A stretch of DNA of 64,000 nt from Salvia splendens (GCF_004379255.2 NC_056045.1:12303593-12367592); one strand, 5' to 3'; positions 47,298 to 61,798 are shown, numbered from the stretch's first letter. The notes: a model not told the origin generated them from the sequence alone. Made by a program: numbers and translations.

Positions 47298-47730
47298 CAA
47301 ACTTTTCAATACAATAAAATAATAGAAAAAATTGAGAAAAAAATAAATCGTCAATGAGAAAGATTTTATATTCTAAAGCATAGTTTCAAATTTATCGAAT
47401 TGTATTGCTTAAGTTTTACAAATCTTAAATTAGAGTTTTTAAATATGTCATGATCAATCCTAACATATTGATACAAAATTTTTCACTTTCCTTTTTAGTT
47501 TGTCCTACTAAAAATGTGACATTTTCATTTTTTGTAAAAATTCTTATATTAATATAAAATTTACATTTTCTTTCTCCTCTTAATACATAAAAACTAAAGT
47601 TCTTTAAATCTCATATCATTCTACAAGTGTGACATCTTTTATAGGATGGATGGAGTATTATTTAATCATGCATTCCCATATAAATTTTGTGACGCCCCGA
47701 CTTTTCCTATATCTTTTAAGTTAGTTTTTG

Positions 47731-48209
47731 GATGACCGTAATTAACTGGGCCTGCAGATTTTTGGTGGGATACTAAGCGAAGGACAATGAACCCCGCACG
47801 CCATGAGGTGCTGACATGGAATGAATTCAAGGAGGAGGTGTACAACAAGTACATTCCCATGAGCTACAGACGGGCAAAGATAGTTGAGTTCCACACCCTA
47901 AAACAAGGAAGCATGATGGTGACGGAGTACGACCGTGCTATTTGTGAAATGACCCGATATGCGCTCGAGTTAGTAGACACAGATGAGAAAATTGCCAAAA
48001 AATTTCGTTCTGGTCTTAGACACGAAATAAGGGTAGCCGTGGCCAACCGTAGAGGAATTACATACTCTGAGATTTTGAGTTTCACTTTAGATGTGGAAGA
48101 GGCACTGCCTAAGGATGAGGCGGTAGCGAATCCTACACCACCAACACCACAACAACAACATAACTCTCGAGACAAGAGAAAATGGGATGGAGATCAGACT
48201 CCATATGAA
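47731..48209 (+). pseudogene. Captured gag fragment, unit 4
   Basis: Near-identical to unit 3. The upstream codon reads GCAGAT where others have GCCGAT. Confidence 0.85.
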
Positions 48210-48555
48210 TTATGTGTTTTATGTGTATATTTGTTGTATAACATATAAATTGTGTATTTTGTGTTAGTATTTGTAGTGTGTGCACATGTGTTGTGTTATT
48301 TTATATGTCTGCACATGTGTTGTGTTATTTTATTTGTAGTGTGTTTAATATTGGTAGTATGTATCGCATATGTATACTGAGTGTAGTGTGTACTGTGGTG
48401 GTGTGGTTAGTAAAATAATGTTTCATCAAACAAGTCAAAGCCATTGGATCCTTAGATTGGATCGTTGGGTTAAGCTACATTATTCGACTAAGATGCTATA
48501 TTATTAGACGAGTTACATTATTAAACTAATATGAAACATTATTTTACTAAAATAG

Positions 48556-48802
48556 TACTCCCCCCGTTCCATAGTAGTAGAGTCATTTTGCCATTTTGGT
48601 ACGTTCCATAGTAGTTGAGTCATTTCCCTTTTTAGTAAAAGTTAACACATTTTCTTCTCACTTAGTTTTCCTCTCTTGTTTTATTCTCTCTACTTTTTCC
48701 TCTCTCCTACTTTATTATCTTTTTATTTAATACATTACACACCTCTTTCTTAATCTCCGTGCCGAAAAGAAATGCCTCCACTACTATGGAACGGAGTGAG
48801 TA
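48556..48802. mobile_element. Stowaway-like MITE, unit 4
   Basis: Terminus CTCCCCCCGTTCC; AAAGTTAACAC where the other units have AAAGTCAACAC (unit 10 AAAGTCAAAAC). Confidence 0.82.
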
Positions 48803-48958
48803 CATTATTAGCATAGCTACATTATTAGACTAAAGTTTTCTACGTTATTAGATGACACGTCACATTAATCTAACCATTAGATCACAAGATCCAATGAACT
48901 ACAATTATTTTGATTTTGAACACTATTTAGTTTATGAATCTGAATACATCCTTATATC

Positions 48959-49000
<42 letters not shown>

Positions 49001-49003
<3 letters not shown>

Positions 49004-50989
49004 GAGCGTTATTCTCCTTTTCACATCTTAGATCCTTTTTCCTTCTTAATATTACGCGTTAGATCTAAGGCATCAACGGATCAGATTGATTCTATAAAAC
49101 TGGTCCCGTGTTGCATTATAGAAGATGGTTGTATGCATTACAGGGTTATTATTGACATTTGACGGAAAAGTAACTGCCACATTTTGGTATCTGCGAATAA
49201 TGCACCACATGGTCACGAGTAATGCATATAATTGACTATATAATGCACAATATGTGAACTGCAATGCATACGAATAAGATGTACCATGTTATGATGTCTG
49301 GACACACATTTCTTGTTTCCCGTAAGGGTTTAATAAGCTTAAGGGCTAGGGTATAGTACGTAGACACGTATGTAATCTTCACATGGTAACGAGTAATGGA
49401 TATAATTGACTATATAATGCACAATTTGTGAACTGCAATGCATACGAACAAGATGTGCTGTGTTATGATGTTTGACACACGTTTCTTGTTTCCCCTAAGG
49501 GTTTAATAAACTTAGGGGCTAGGGTATAGTACGTAGACATTACTAACAAATTATAAAACGATACGAATAATTCACCAAATTGTCACGAGTAATGGATGTT
49601 ATTAACTATATAATGCACAATATGTGAACTGCAATGCATACGAATAAGATGTACCATGTTATGATGTTTGACACACGTTTCTTGTTTCCCCTAAGGGTTT
49701 AATAAGCTTAGGGGCTAGGGTATAGTACGTAGACATTACTAACAAATTGTTGTTATTGGAATATACGTATGTGCATTATTTGGTTTAGGTAGTGCATTAT
49801 GTAGCTGTTAATTGTCATTATCTCAGTATATTATGCATTATTAGAGGTATTGTGTATATGGGTTAATCAACGGATTGAAGATTACATACGTGCATTTAGT
49901 AATGTCTACGTACTATACCCTAGCCCCTAAGCTTATTAAACCCTTAGGGGAAACAAGAAACGTGTGTCAAACATCATAACATGGTACATCTTATTCGTAT
50001 GCATTGCAGTTCACATATTGTGCATTATATAGTTAATAACATCCATTACTCGTGACAATTTGGTGAATTATTCGTATCGTTTTATAATTTGTTAGTAATG
50101 TCTACGTACTATACCCTAGCCCCTAAGTTTATTAAACCCTTAGGGGAAACAAGAAACGTGTGTCAAACATCATAACACGACACATCTTGTTCGTATGCAT
50201 TGCAGTTCACAAATTGTGCATTATATAGTCAATTATATCCATTACTCGTTACCATGTGAAGATTACATACGTGTCTACGTACTATACCCTAGCCCCTAAG
50301 CTTATTAAACCCTTAGGGGAAACAAGAAACGTGTGTCAAACATCATAACATGGTACATCTTATTCGTATGCATTGCAGTTCACATATTGTGCATTATATA
50401 GTTAATAACATCCATTACTCGTGACAATTTGGTGAATTATTCGTATCGTTTTATAATTTGTTATTAATGCGTACGTACTATACCCTAGCCCCTAAGCTTA
50501 TTAAACCCTTAGGGGAAACAAGAAACGTGTGTCAAACATAATAACACAGCACATCTTGTTCGTATGCATTGCAGTTCACAAATTGTGCATTATATAGTCA
50601 ATTATATGCATTACTCGTTACCATGTGAAGATTACATACATGTCTACGTACTATACCCTAGCCCCTAAGCTTATTAAACCCTTAGGGGAAACAAGAAACG
50701 TGTGTCAAACATCATAACACAGCACATCTTGTTCGTATGCATTGCAGTTCACATATTGTGCATTATGTAGGCAATTATATGCATTACTCGTGACCATGTG
50801 GTGCATTATTCGTAACGGTTTCCAGCCATTATTAGATTACTATTGTACCCTCATAATGCACAAAATAGGACAAATAATGCAACACGGGATTAATTACTCA
50901 ATGTTGATCTGGACCGTCCATTTCTCTAATCTAATGGCTGATATTAAGAAGGAAAAAAGAGGAAATATAGGAAAAGGAAATGAATACAT

Positions 50990-50992
<3 letters not shown>
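49001..50992. mobile_element. Palindromic fold-back element, unit 4
   Basis: Same element. Private changes include CCCGTAAGGG at the first landmark, which weakens that part of the palindrome. Confidence 0.8.
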
Positions 50993-51035
<43 letters not shown>

Positions 51036-51468
51036 CAAACTTTTCAATACAATAAAATAATAGAAAAAATTGAGAAAAAAATAAATCGTCAATGAGAAAG
51101 ATTTTATATTCTAAAGCATAGTTTCAAATTTATCGAATTGTATTGCTTAAGTTTTACAAATATTAAATTAGAGTTTTTAAATATGTCAGGATCAATCCTA
51201 ACCTATTGATACAAAATTTTTCACTTTCCTTTTTAGTTTGTCCTACTAAAAATGTGACATTTTCATTTTTTGTAAAAATTCTTATATTAATATAAAATTT
51301 ACATTTTCTTTCTCCTCTTAATACATAAAAACTAAAGTTCTTTAAATCTCATATCATTCTACAAGTGTGACATCTTTTATAGGATGGATGGAGTATTATT
51401 TAATCATGCATTCCCATATAAATTTTGTGACGCCCCACCTTTTCCTATATCTTTTAAGTTAGTTTTTG

Positions 51469-51935
51469 GATGACCGTAATTAACTGGGCCTGCCGATTTT
51501 TGGTGGGATACTAAGCGAAGGACAATGAACCCCGCACGCCATGAGGCGCTGACATGGAATGAATTCAAGGAGGAGGTGTACAACAAGTACATTCCCATGA
51601 GCTACAGACGGGCAAAGATAGTTGAGTTCCACACCCTAAAACAAGGAAGCATGATGGTGACGGAGTACGACCGTGCTATTTGTGAAATGACCCGATATGC
51701 GCTCGAGTTAGTAGACACAGATGAGAAAATTGCCAAAAAATTTCGTTCTGGTCTTAGACACGAAATAAGGGTAGCCGTGGCCAACCGTAGAGGAATTACA
51801 TACTCCGAGATTTTGAGTTTCACTTTAGATGTGCCTAAGGATGAGGCGGTAGCGAATCCTACACCACCAACACCACAACAACAACATAACTCTCGAGACA
51901 AGAGAAAATGGGATGGAGATCAGACTCCATATGAA
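51469..51935 (+). pseudogene. Captured gag fragment, unit 5
   Basis: Has ARHEAL and IAKKF, with a 12-base in-frame loss that removes EEAL. Confidence 0.85.
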
Positions 51936-52281
51936 TTATGTGTTTTATGTGTATATTTGTTGTATAACATATAAATTGTGTATTTTGTGTTAGTATTTGT
52001 AGTGTGTGCACATGTGTTGTGTTATTTTATATGTCTGCACATGTGTTGTGTTATTTTATTTGTAGTGTGTTTAATATTGGTAGTATGTATCGCATATGTA
52101 TACTGAGTGTAGTGTGTACTGTGGTGGTGTGGTTAGTAAAATAATGTTTCATCAAACAAGTCAAAGCCATTGGATCCTTAGATTGGATCGTTGGGTTAAG
52201 CTACATTATTCGACTAAGATGCTATATTATTAGACGAGTTACATTATTAAACTAATATGAAACATTATTTTACTAAAATAG

Positions 52282-52528
52282 TACTCCCCCCGTTCCATAG
52301 TAGTAGAGTCATTTTGCCATTTTGGTACGTTCCATAGTAGTTGAGTCATTTCCCTTTTTAGTAAAAGTCAACACATTTTCTTCTCACTTACTTTTCCTCT
52401 CTTGTTTTATTCTCTCTACTTTTTCCTCTCTCCTACTTTATTATCTTTTTATTTAATACATTACACACCTCTTTCTTAATCTCCGTGCCGAAAAGAAATG
52501 CCTCCACTACTATGGAACGGAGTGAGTA
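52282..52528. mobile_element. Stowaway-like MITE, unit 5
   Basis: Terminus CTCCCCCCGTTCC as in units 2-4. Confidence 0.82.
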
Positions 52529-52684
52529 CATTATTAGCATAGCTACATTATTAGACTAAAATTTTCTACGTTATTAGATGACACATCACATTAATCTAAC
52601 CATTAGATCACAAGATCCAATGAACTACAATTATTTTGATTTTGAACACTATTTAGTTTATGAATCTGAATACATCCTTATATC

Positions 52685-52722
<38 letters not shown>

Positions 52723-52725
<3 letters not shown>

Positions 52726-54315
52726 GAGCGTTATTCTCCTTTTCACATCTTAGATCCTTTTTCCTTCTTAATATTACGCGTTAGATCTAAGGCATCAACG
52801 GATCAGATTGATTCTATAAAATTGGTTCCGTGTTGCATTATAGAAGGTGGTTGTATGCATTACAGGGTTATTATTGACATTTGACGGAAAAGTAACTGCC
52901 ACATTTTGGTATCTGCGAATAATGCACCACATGGTCACGAGTAATGCATATAATTGACTATATAATGCACAATATGTGAACTGCAATGCATACGAATAAG
53001 ATGTACCATGTTATGATGTCTGGACACACGTTTCTTGTTTCCCCTAAGGGTTTAATAAGCTTAGGGGCTAGGGTATAGTACGTAGACACGTATATAATCT
53101 TCACATGGTAACGAGTAATGGATATAATTGACTATATAATGCACAATTTGTGAACTGCAATGCATACGAACAAGATGTGCTGTGTTATGATGTTTGACAC
53201 ACGTTTCTTGTTTCCCCTAAGGGTTTAATAAACTTAGGGGCTAGGGTATAGTACGTAGACATTACTAACAAATTATAAAATGATACGAATAATTCACCAA
53301 ATTGTCACGAGTAATGGATGTTATTAACTATATAATGCACAATATGTGAACTGCAATGCATACGAATAAGATGTACCATGTTATGATGTTTAACACACGT
53401 TTCTTGTTTCCCCTAAGGGTTTAATAAGCTTAGGGGCTAGGGTATAGTACGTAGACATTACTAACAAATTGTTGTTATTGGAATATACGTATGTGCATTA
53501 TTTGGTTTAGGTAGTGCATTATGTAGCTGTTAATTGTCATTATCTTAGTATATTATGCATTATTAGAGGTATTGTGTATATGGGTTAATCAACGGATTGA
53601 AGATTACATACGTGCATTTAGTAATGTCTACGTACTATACCCTAGCCCCTAAGCTTATTAAACCCTTAGGGGAAACAAGAAACGTGTGTCAAATGCATTG
53701 CAGTTCACATATTGTGCATTATATAGTTAATAACATCCATTACTCGTGACAATTTGGTGAATTATTCGTATCGTTTTATAATTTGTTATTAATGCGTACG
53801 TACTATACCCTAGCCCCTAAGCTTATTAAACCCTTAGGGGAAACAAGAAACGTGTGTCAAACATAATAACACAGCACATCTTGTTCGTATGCATTGCAGT
53901 TCACAAATTGTGCATTATATAGTCAATTATATGCATTACTCGTTACCATGTGAAGATTACATACATGTCTACGTACTATACCCTAGCCCCTAAGCTTATT
54001 AAACCCTTAGGGGAAACAAGAAACGTGTGTCAAACATCATAACACAGCACATCTTGTTCGTATGCATTGCAGTTCACATATTGTGCATTATATAGGCAAT
54101 TATATGCATTACTCGTGACCATGTGGTGCATTATTCGTAACGGTTTCCAGCCATTATTAGATTACTATTGTACCCTCATAATGCACAAAATAGGACAAAT
54201 AATGCAACACGGGATTAATTACTCAATGTTGATCTTGACCGTCCATTTCTCTAATCTAATGGCTGATATTAAGAAGGAAAAAAAGAGGAAATATAGGAAA
54301 AGGAAATGAATACAT

Positions 54316-54318
<3 letters not shown>
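52723..54318. mobile_element. Palindromic fold-back element, unit 5, internally deleted
   Basis: 1596 bp. About 396 bp of the right arm are missing, with the joint near 53692 (GTGTCAAATGCATTGC). The right arm keeps three of five landmarks, at 53663, 53831 and 54004. Confidence 0.8.
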
Positions 54319-54365
<47 letters not shown>

Positions 54366-54798
54366 CAAACTTTTCAATACAATAAAATAATAGAAAAAAT
54401 TGAGAAAAAAATAAATCGTCAATGAGAAAGATTTTATATTCTAAAGCATAGTTTCAAATTTATCGAATTGTATTGCTTAAGTTTTACAAATCTTAAATTA
54501 GAGTTTTTAAATATGTCAGGATCAATCCTAACATATTGATACAAAATTTTTCACTTTCCTTTTTAGTTTGTCCTACTAAAAATGTGACATTTTCATTTTT
54601 TGTAAAAATTCTTATATTAATATAAAATTTACATTTTCTTTCTCCTCTTAATACATAAAAACTAAAGTTCTTTAAATCTCATATCATTCTACACGTGTGA
54701 CATCTTTTATAGGATGGATGGAGTATTATTTAATCATGCATTCCCATATAAATTTTGTGACGCCCCGACTTTTCCTATATCTTTTAAGTTAGTTTTTG

Positions 54799-55277
54799 GA
54801 TGACCGTAATTAACTGGGCCTGCCGATTTTTGGTGGGATACTAAGCGAAGGACAATGAACCCCGCACGCCATGAGGCGCTGACATGGAATGAATTCAAGG
54901 AGGAGGTGTACAACAAGTACATTCCCATGAGCTACAGACGGGCAAAGATAGTTGAGTTCCACACCCTAAAACAAGGAAGCATGATGGTGACGGAGTACGA
55001 CCGTGCTATATGTGAAATGACCCGATATGCGCTCGAGTTAGTAGACACAGATGAGAAAATTGCCAAAAAATTTCGTTCTGGTCTTAGACACAAAATAAGG
55101 GTAGTCGTGGCCAACCGTAGAGGAATTACATACTCCGAGATTTTGAGTTTCACTTTAGATGTGGAAGAGGCACTGCCTAAGGATGAGGCGGTAGCGAATC
55201 CTACACCACCAACACCACAAGAACAACATAACTCTCGAGACAAGAGAAAATGGGATGGAGATCACACTCCATATGAA
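54799..55277 (+). pseudogene. Captured gag fragment, unit 6
   Basis: Has IAKKF with private changes (RHKIRVVV, PQEQH, GDHTP). It is the only unit seen whole that has just a (TA)n at the insertion site. Confidence 0.85.
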
Positions 55278-55623
55278 TTATGTGTTTTATGTGTATATTT
55301 GTTGTATAACATATAAATTGTGTATTTTGTGTTAGTATTTGTAGTGTGTGCACATGTATTGTGTTATTTTATATGTCTGCACATGTGTTGTGTTATTTTA
55401 TTTGTAGTGTGTTTAATATTGGTAGTATGTATCGCATATGTATACTGAGTGTAGTGTGTACAGTGGTGGTGTGGTTAGTAAAATAATGTTTCATCAAACA
55501 AGTCACAGCCATTGGATCCTTAGATTGGATTGTTGGGTTAAGCTACATTATTCGACTAAGATGCTATATTATTAGACGAGTTACATTATTAAACTAATAT
55601 GAAACATTATTTTACTAAAATAG

Positions 55624-55871
55624 TACTCCCTCCGTTCCATAGTAGTAGAGTCATTTTGCCATTTTGGTACGTTCCATAGTAGTTGAGTCATTTCCCTTTT
55701 TAGTAAAAGTCAACACATTTTCTCATCACTTACTTTTCCCTCTCTTGTTTTATTCTATCTACTTTTTCCTCTCTCCTACTTTATTATCTTTTTATTTAAT
55801 ACATTACACACCTCTTTCTTAATCTCCGTGCCGAAAAGAAATGCCTTCACTACTATGGAACGGAGTGAGTA
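55624..55871. mobile_element. Stowaway-like MITE, unit 6
   Basis: Terminus CTCCCTCCGTTCC, as in units 1 and 7-10. Confidence 0.82.
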
Positions 55872-56027
55872 CATTATTAGCATAGCTACATTATTAGACT
55901 AAAATTTTCTACATTATTAGATGACACTTCACATTAATCTAACCATTAGATCACAAGATCCAATGAACTACAATTATTTTGATTTTGAACACTATTTAGT
56001 TTATGAATCTGAATATATCCTTATATC

Positions 56028-56030
<3 letters not shown>

Positions 56031-56088
<58 letters not shown>
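56031..56088. repeat. (AT)n tract, unit 6, unoccupied insertion site
   Basis: 58 bp of alternating AT, the longest plain run in the array. Confidence 0.85.
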
Positions 56089-56090
<2 letters not shown>

Positions 56091-56524
56091 CAAACTTTTC
56101 AATACAATAAAATAATAGAAAAAAATTGAGAAAAAAATAAATCGTCAATGAGAAAGATTTTATATTCTAAAGCATAGTTTCAAATTTATCGAATTGTATT
56201 GCTTAAGTTTTACAAATCTTAAATTAGAGTTTTTAAATATGTCAGGATCAATCCTAACATATTGATACAAAATTTTTCACTTTCCTTTTTAGTTTGTCCT
56301 ACTAAAAATGTGACATTTTCATTTTTTGTAAAAATTCTTATATTAATATAAAATTTACATTTTCTTTCTCCACTTAATACATAAAAACTAAAGTTCTTTA
56401 AATCTCATATCATTCTACAAGTGTGACATCTTTTATAGGATGGATGGAGTATTATTTAATCATGCATTCCCATATAAATTTTGTGACGCCCCGACTTTTC
56501 CTATATCTTTTAAGTTAGTTTTTG

Positions 56525-57003
56525 GATGACCGTAATTAACTGGGCCTGCCGATTTTTGGTGGGATACTAAGCGAAGGACAATGAACCCCGCACGCCGTGA
56601 GGCGCTGACATGGAATGAATTCAAGGAGGAGGTGTACAACAAGTACATTCCCATGAGCTACAGACGGGCAAAGATAGTTGAGTTCCACACCCTAAAACAA
56701 GGAAGCATGATGGTGACGGAGTACGACCGTGCTATTTGTGAAATAACCCGATATGAGCTCGAGTTAGTAGACACAGATGAAAAAATTGCCGAAAAATTTC
56801 GTTATGGTCTTAGACACGAAATAAGGGTAGCCGTGGCCAACCGTAGAGGAATTACATACTCCGAGATTTTGAGTTTCACTTTAGATGTGGAAGAGGCACT
56901 GCCTAAGGATGAGGCGGTAGCGAATCCTACACCACCAACACCACAACAACAACATAACTCTCGAGACAAGAGAAAATGGGATGGAGATCAGACTCCATAT
57001 GAA
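56525..57003 (+). pseudogene. Captured gag fragment, unit 7
   Basis: Carries EITRYELELV and EKFRYGL, shared only with unit 8, so the two are recent duplicates. Confidence 0.85.
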
Positions 57004-57349
57004 TTATGTGTTTTATGTGTATATTTGTTGTATAACATATAAATTGTGTATTTTGTGTTAGTATTTGTAGTGTGTGCACATGTGTTGTGTTATTTTATAT
57101 GTCTGCACATGTGTTGTGTTATTTTATTTGTAGTGTGTTTAATATTGGTAGTATGTATCGCATATGTATACTGAGTGTAGTGTGTACAGTGGTGGTGTGG
57201 TTAGTAAAATAATGTTTCATCAAACAAGTCACAGCCATTGGATCCTTAGATTGGATTGTTGGGTTAAGCTACATTATTCGACTAAGATGCTATATTATTA
57301 GACGAGTTACATTATTAAACTAATATGAAACATTATTTTACTAAAATAG

Positions 57350-57597
57350 TACTCCCTCCGTTCCATAGTAGTAGAGTCATTTTGCCATTTTGGTACGTTC
57401 CATAGTAGTTGAGTCATTTCCCTTTTTAGTAAAAGTCAACACATTTTCTTCTCACTTACTTTTCCCTCTCTTGTTTTATTCTCTCTACTTTTTCCTCTCT
57501 CCTACTTTATTATCTTTTTATTTAATACATTACACACCTCTTTCTTAATCTCCGTGCCGAAAAGAAATGCCTCCACTACTATGGAACGGGGTGAGTA
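57350..57597. mobile_element. Stowaway-like MITE, unit 7
   Basis: Right end GGAACGGGGTGAG, a change shared only with unit 8. Confidence 0.82.
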
Positions 57598-57753
57598 CAT
57601 TATTAGCATAGCTACATTATTAGACTAAAATTTTCTACATTATTAGATGACATGTCACATTAATCTAACCATTAGATCACAAGATCCAATGAACTAAAAT
57701 TATTTTGATTTTGAACACTATTTAGTTTATGAATCTGAATACATCCTTATATC

Positions 57754-57787
<34 letters not shown>

Positions 57788-57790
<3 letters not shown>

Positions 57791-58076
57791 AGATGATCTA
57801 AATAAGTATGTGTTTAAATCCAGAAATGCAGACCAAATCTTGGCCCTAGGATTAGATGATCTAATGGTCAATAATTAACCAAAAACACGGAAGGTCATAA
57901 TTAAGCAATTTTAGGTCATATTATAATATTTGGGTTTAATGTCATGATAAGATCGTTTTAGGTCATGCTTTGTTAGCATGACCTAAAAATTACCTAATTA
58001 TAACCTAAAAGTGACCTAATTATGATATTGTTCTGCGTTTCTGTATTTAAATCTAGTTTTGCATAGATCAAAACCC
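57788..58076. mobile_element. 289-bp MITE in (TA)n, unit 7
   Basis: Starts GGGAGATGATCTAAATAAG and ends GATCAAAACCC between TA runs. The ends form an imperfect inverted repeat of about 50 bp (TTTAAATCCAGAAATGCAG against TTTAAATACAGAAACGCAG). A perfect 10-bp stem, AGGTCATGCT with AGCATGACCT around TTGTT, sits inside. Many AGGTCAT words. Non-coding. Confidence 0.75.
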
Positions 58077-58530
58077 TATATATATATATATATTTCAAAC
58101 TTTTCAATACAATAAAATAATAGAAAAAAATTGAGAAAAAAATAAATCGTCAATGAGAAAGATTTTATATTCTAAAGCATAGTTTCAAATTTATCGAATT
58201 GTATTGCTTAAGTTTTACAAATCTTAAATTAGAGTTTTTAAATATGTCAGGATCAATCCTAACATATTGATACAAAATTTTTCACTTTCCTTTTTAGTTT
58301 GTCCTACTAAAAATGTGACATTTTCATTTTTTGTAAAAATTCTTATATTAATATAAAATTTACATTTTCTTTCTCCACTTAATACATAAAAACTAAAGTT
58401 CTTTAAATCTCATATCATTCTACAAGTGTGACATCTTTTATAGGATGGATGGAGTATTATTTAATCATGCATTCCCATATAAATTTTGTGACGCCCCCGA
58501 CTTTTCCTATATCTTTTAAGTTAGTTTTTG

Positions 58531-59009
58531 GATGACCGTAATTAACTGGGCCTGCCGATTTTTGGTGGGATACTAAGCGAAGGACAATGAACCCCGCACG
58601 CCGTGAGGCGCTGACATGGAATGAATTCAAGGAGGAGGTGTACAACAAGTACATTCCCATGAGCTACAGACGGGCAAAGATAGTTGAGTTCCACACCCTA
58701 AAACAAGGAAGCATGATGGTGACGGAGTACGACCGTGCTATTTGTGAAATAACCCGATATGAGCTCGAGTTAGTAGACACAGATGAAAAAATTGCCGAAA
58801 AATTTCGTTATGGTCTTAGACACGAAATAAGGGTAGCCGTGGCCAACCGTAGAGGAATTACATACTCCGAGATTTTGAGTTTCACTTTAGATGTGGAAGA
58901 GGCACTGCCTAAGGATGAGGCGGTAGCGAATCCTACACCACCAACACCACAACAACAACATAACTCTCGAGACAAGAGAAAATGGGATGGAGATCAGACT
59001 CCATATGAA
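58531..59009 (+). pseudogene. Captured gag fragment, unit 8
   Basis: Same as unit 7 (RYELELV, FRYGL). Confidence 0.85.
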
Positions 59010-59355
59010 TTATGTGTTTTATGTGTATATTTGTTGTATAACATATAAATTGTGTATTTTGTGTTAGTATTTGTAGTGTGTGCACATGTGTTGTGTTATT
59101 TTATATGTCTGCACATGTGTTGTGTTATTTTATTTGTAGTGTGTTTAATATTGGTAGTATGTATCGCATATGTATACTGAGTGTAGTGTGTACAGTGGTG
59201 GTGTGGTTAGTAAAATAATGTTTCATCAAACAAGTCACAGCCATTGGATCCTTAGATTGGATTGTTGGGTTAAGCTACATTATTCGACTAAGATGCTATA
59301 TTATTAGACGAGTTACATTATTAAACTAATATGAAACATTATTTTACTAAAATAG

Positions 59356-59603
59356 TACTCCCTCCGTTCCATAGTAGTAGAGTCATTTTGCCATTTTGGT
59401 ACGTTCCATAGTAGTTGAGTCATTTCCCTTTTTAGTAAAAGTCAACACATTTTCTTCTCACTTACTTTTCCCTCTCTTGTTTTATTCTCTCTACTTTTTC
59501 CTCTCTCCTACTTTATTATCTTTTTATTTAATACATTACACACCTCTTTCTTAATCTCCGTGCCGAAAAGAAATGCCTCCACTACTATGGAACGGGGTGA
59601 GTA
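59356..59603. mobile_element. Stowaway-like MITE, unit 8
   Basis: Right end GGAACGGGGTGAG as in unit 7. Confidence 0.82.
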
Positions 59604-59759
59604 CATTATTAGCATAGCTACATTATTAGACTAAAATTTTCTACATTATTAGATGACATGTCACATTAATCTAACCATTAGATCACAAGATCCAATGAAC
59701 TAAAATTATTTTGATTTTGAACACTATTTAGTTTATGAATCTGAATACATCCTTATATC

Positions 59760-59797
<38 letters not shown>

Positions 59798-59800
<3 letters not shown>

Positions 59801-60085
59801 AGATGATCTAAATAAGTATGTGTTTAAATCCAGAAATGCAGACCAAATCTTGGCCCTAGGATTAGATGATCTAATGGTCAATAATTAACCAAAAACACGG
59901 AAGGTCATAATTAAGCAATTTTAGGTCATATTATAATATTTGGGTTTAATGTCATGATAAGATCGTTTTAGGTCATGCTTTGTTAGCATGACCTAAAATT
60001 ACCTAATTATAACCTAAAAGTGACCTAATTATGATATTGTTCTGCGTTTCTGTATTTAAATCTAGTTTTGCATAGATCAAAACCC
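59798..60085. mobile_element. 288-bp MITE in (TA)n, unit 8
   Basis: Same element as in unit 7, one A shorter after the hairpin. Confidence 0.75.
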
Positions 60086-60538
60086 TATATATATATATAT
60101 ATTTCAAACTTTTCAATACAATAAAATAATAGAAAAAAATTGAGAAAAAAATAAATCGTCAATGAGAAAGATTTTATATTCTAAAGCATAGTTTCAAATT
60201 TATCGAATTGTATTGCTTAAGTTTTACAAATCTTAAATTAGAGTTTTTAAATATGTCAGGATCAATCCTAACATATTGATACAAAATTTTTCACATTCCT
60301 TTTTAGTTTGTCCTACTAAAAATGTGACATTTTCATTTTTTGTAAAAATTCTTATATTAATATAAAATTTACATTTTCTTTCTCCACTTAATGCATAAAA
60401 ACTAAAGTTCTTTAAATCTCATATCATTCTACAAGTGTGACATCTTATATAGGATGGATGGAGTATTATTTAATCATGCATTCCCATATAAATTTTGTGA
60501 CACCCCGACTTTTCCTATATCTTTTAAGTTAGTTTTTG

Positions 60539-61025
60539 GATGACCGTAATTAACTGGGCCAGCCGATTTTTGGTGGGATACTAAGCGAAGGACAATGAAC
60601 CCCGCACGCCGTGAGGCGCTGACATGGAATGAATTCAAGGAGGAGGTGTACAACAAGTACATTCCCATGAGCTACAGACGGGCAAAGATAGGTGAGTTCC
60701 ACACCCTAAAACAAGGAAGCATGATGGTGACGGAGTACGACCGTGCTATTTGTGAAATAACCCGATATGCGCTCGACTTAGTAGACACAGATGAGAAAAT
60801 TGCCGAAAAATTTCGTTCTGGTCTTAGACACGAAATAAGGGTAGCCGTGGCCAACCGTAGAGGAATTACATACTCCGAGATTTTGAGTTTCACTTTAGAT
60901 GTGGAAGAGGCACTGCCTAAGGATGAGGCGGTATGGGGTTAGCGAATCCTACACCACCAACACCACAACAACAACATAACTCTCGAGACAAGAGAAAATG
61001 GGATGGAGATCAGACTCCATATGAA
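60539..61025 (+). pseudogene. Captured gag fragment, unit 9 (frameshifted)
   Basis: Eight extra bases near 60933 shift the frame and give a stop at 60940-60942. Otherwise close to unit 10. Confidence 0.85.
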
Positions 61026-61371
61026 TTATGTGTTTTATGTGTATATTTGTTGTATAACATATAAATTGTGTATTTTGTGTTAGTATTTGTAGTGTGTGCA
61101 CATGTGTTGTGTTATTTTATATGTCTGCACATGTGTTGTGTTATTTTATTTGTAGTGTGTTTAATATTGGTAGTATGTATCGCATATGTATACTGAGTGT
61201 AGTGTGTACAGTGGTGGTGTGGTTAGTAAAATAATGTTTCATCAAACAAGTCACAGCCATTGGATCCTTAGATTGGATTGTTGGGTTAAGCTACATTATT
61301 CGACTAAGATGCTATATTATTAGACGAGTTACATTATTAAACTAATATGAAACATTATTTTACTAAAATAG

Positions 61372-61619
61372 TACTCCCTCCGTTCCATAGTAGTAGAGTC
61401 ATTTTGCCATTTTGGTACGTTCCATAGTAGTTGAGTCATTTCCCTTTTTAGTAAAAGTCAACACATTTTCTTCTCACTTACTTTTCCCTCTCTTGTTTTA
61501 TTCTCTCTACTTTTTCCTCTCTCCTACTTTATTATCTTTTTATTTAATACATTACACACCTCTTTCTTAATCTCCGTGCCGAAAAGAAATGCCTCCACTA
61601 CTATGGAACGGAGTGAGTA
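61372..61619. mobile_element. Stowaway-like MITE, unit 9
   Basis: Typical ends CTCCCTCCGTTCC and GGAACGGAGTGAG. Confidence 0.82.
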
Positions 61620-61798
61620 CATTATTAGCATAGCTACATTATTAGACTAAAATTTTCTTACATTATTAGATGACATGTCACATTAATCTAACCATTAGAT
61701 CACAAGATCCAATGAACTAAAATTATTTTGATTTTGAACACTATTTAGTTTATGAATCTGAATACATCCTTATATCTTCATATATATATATATATATA

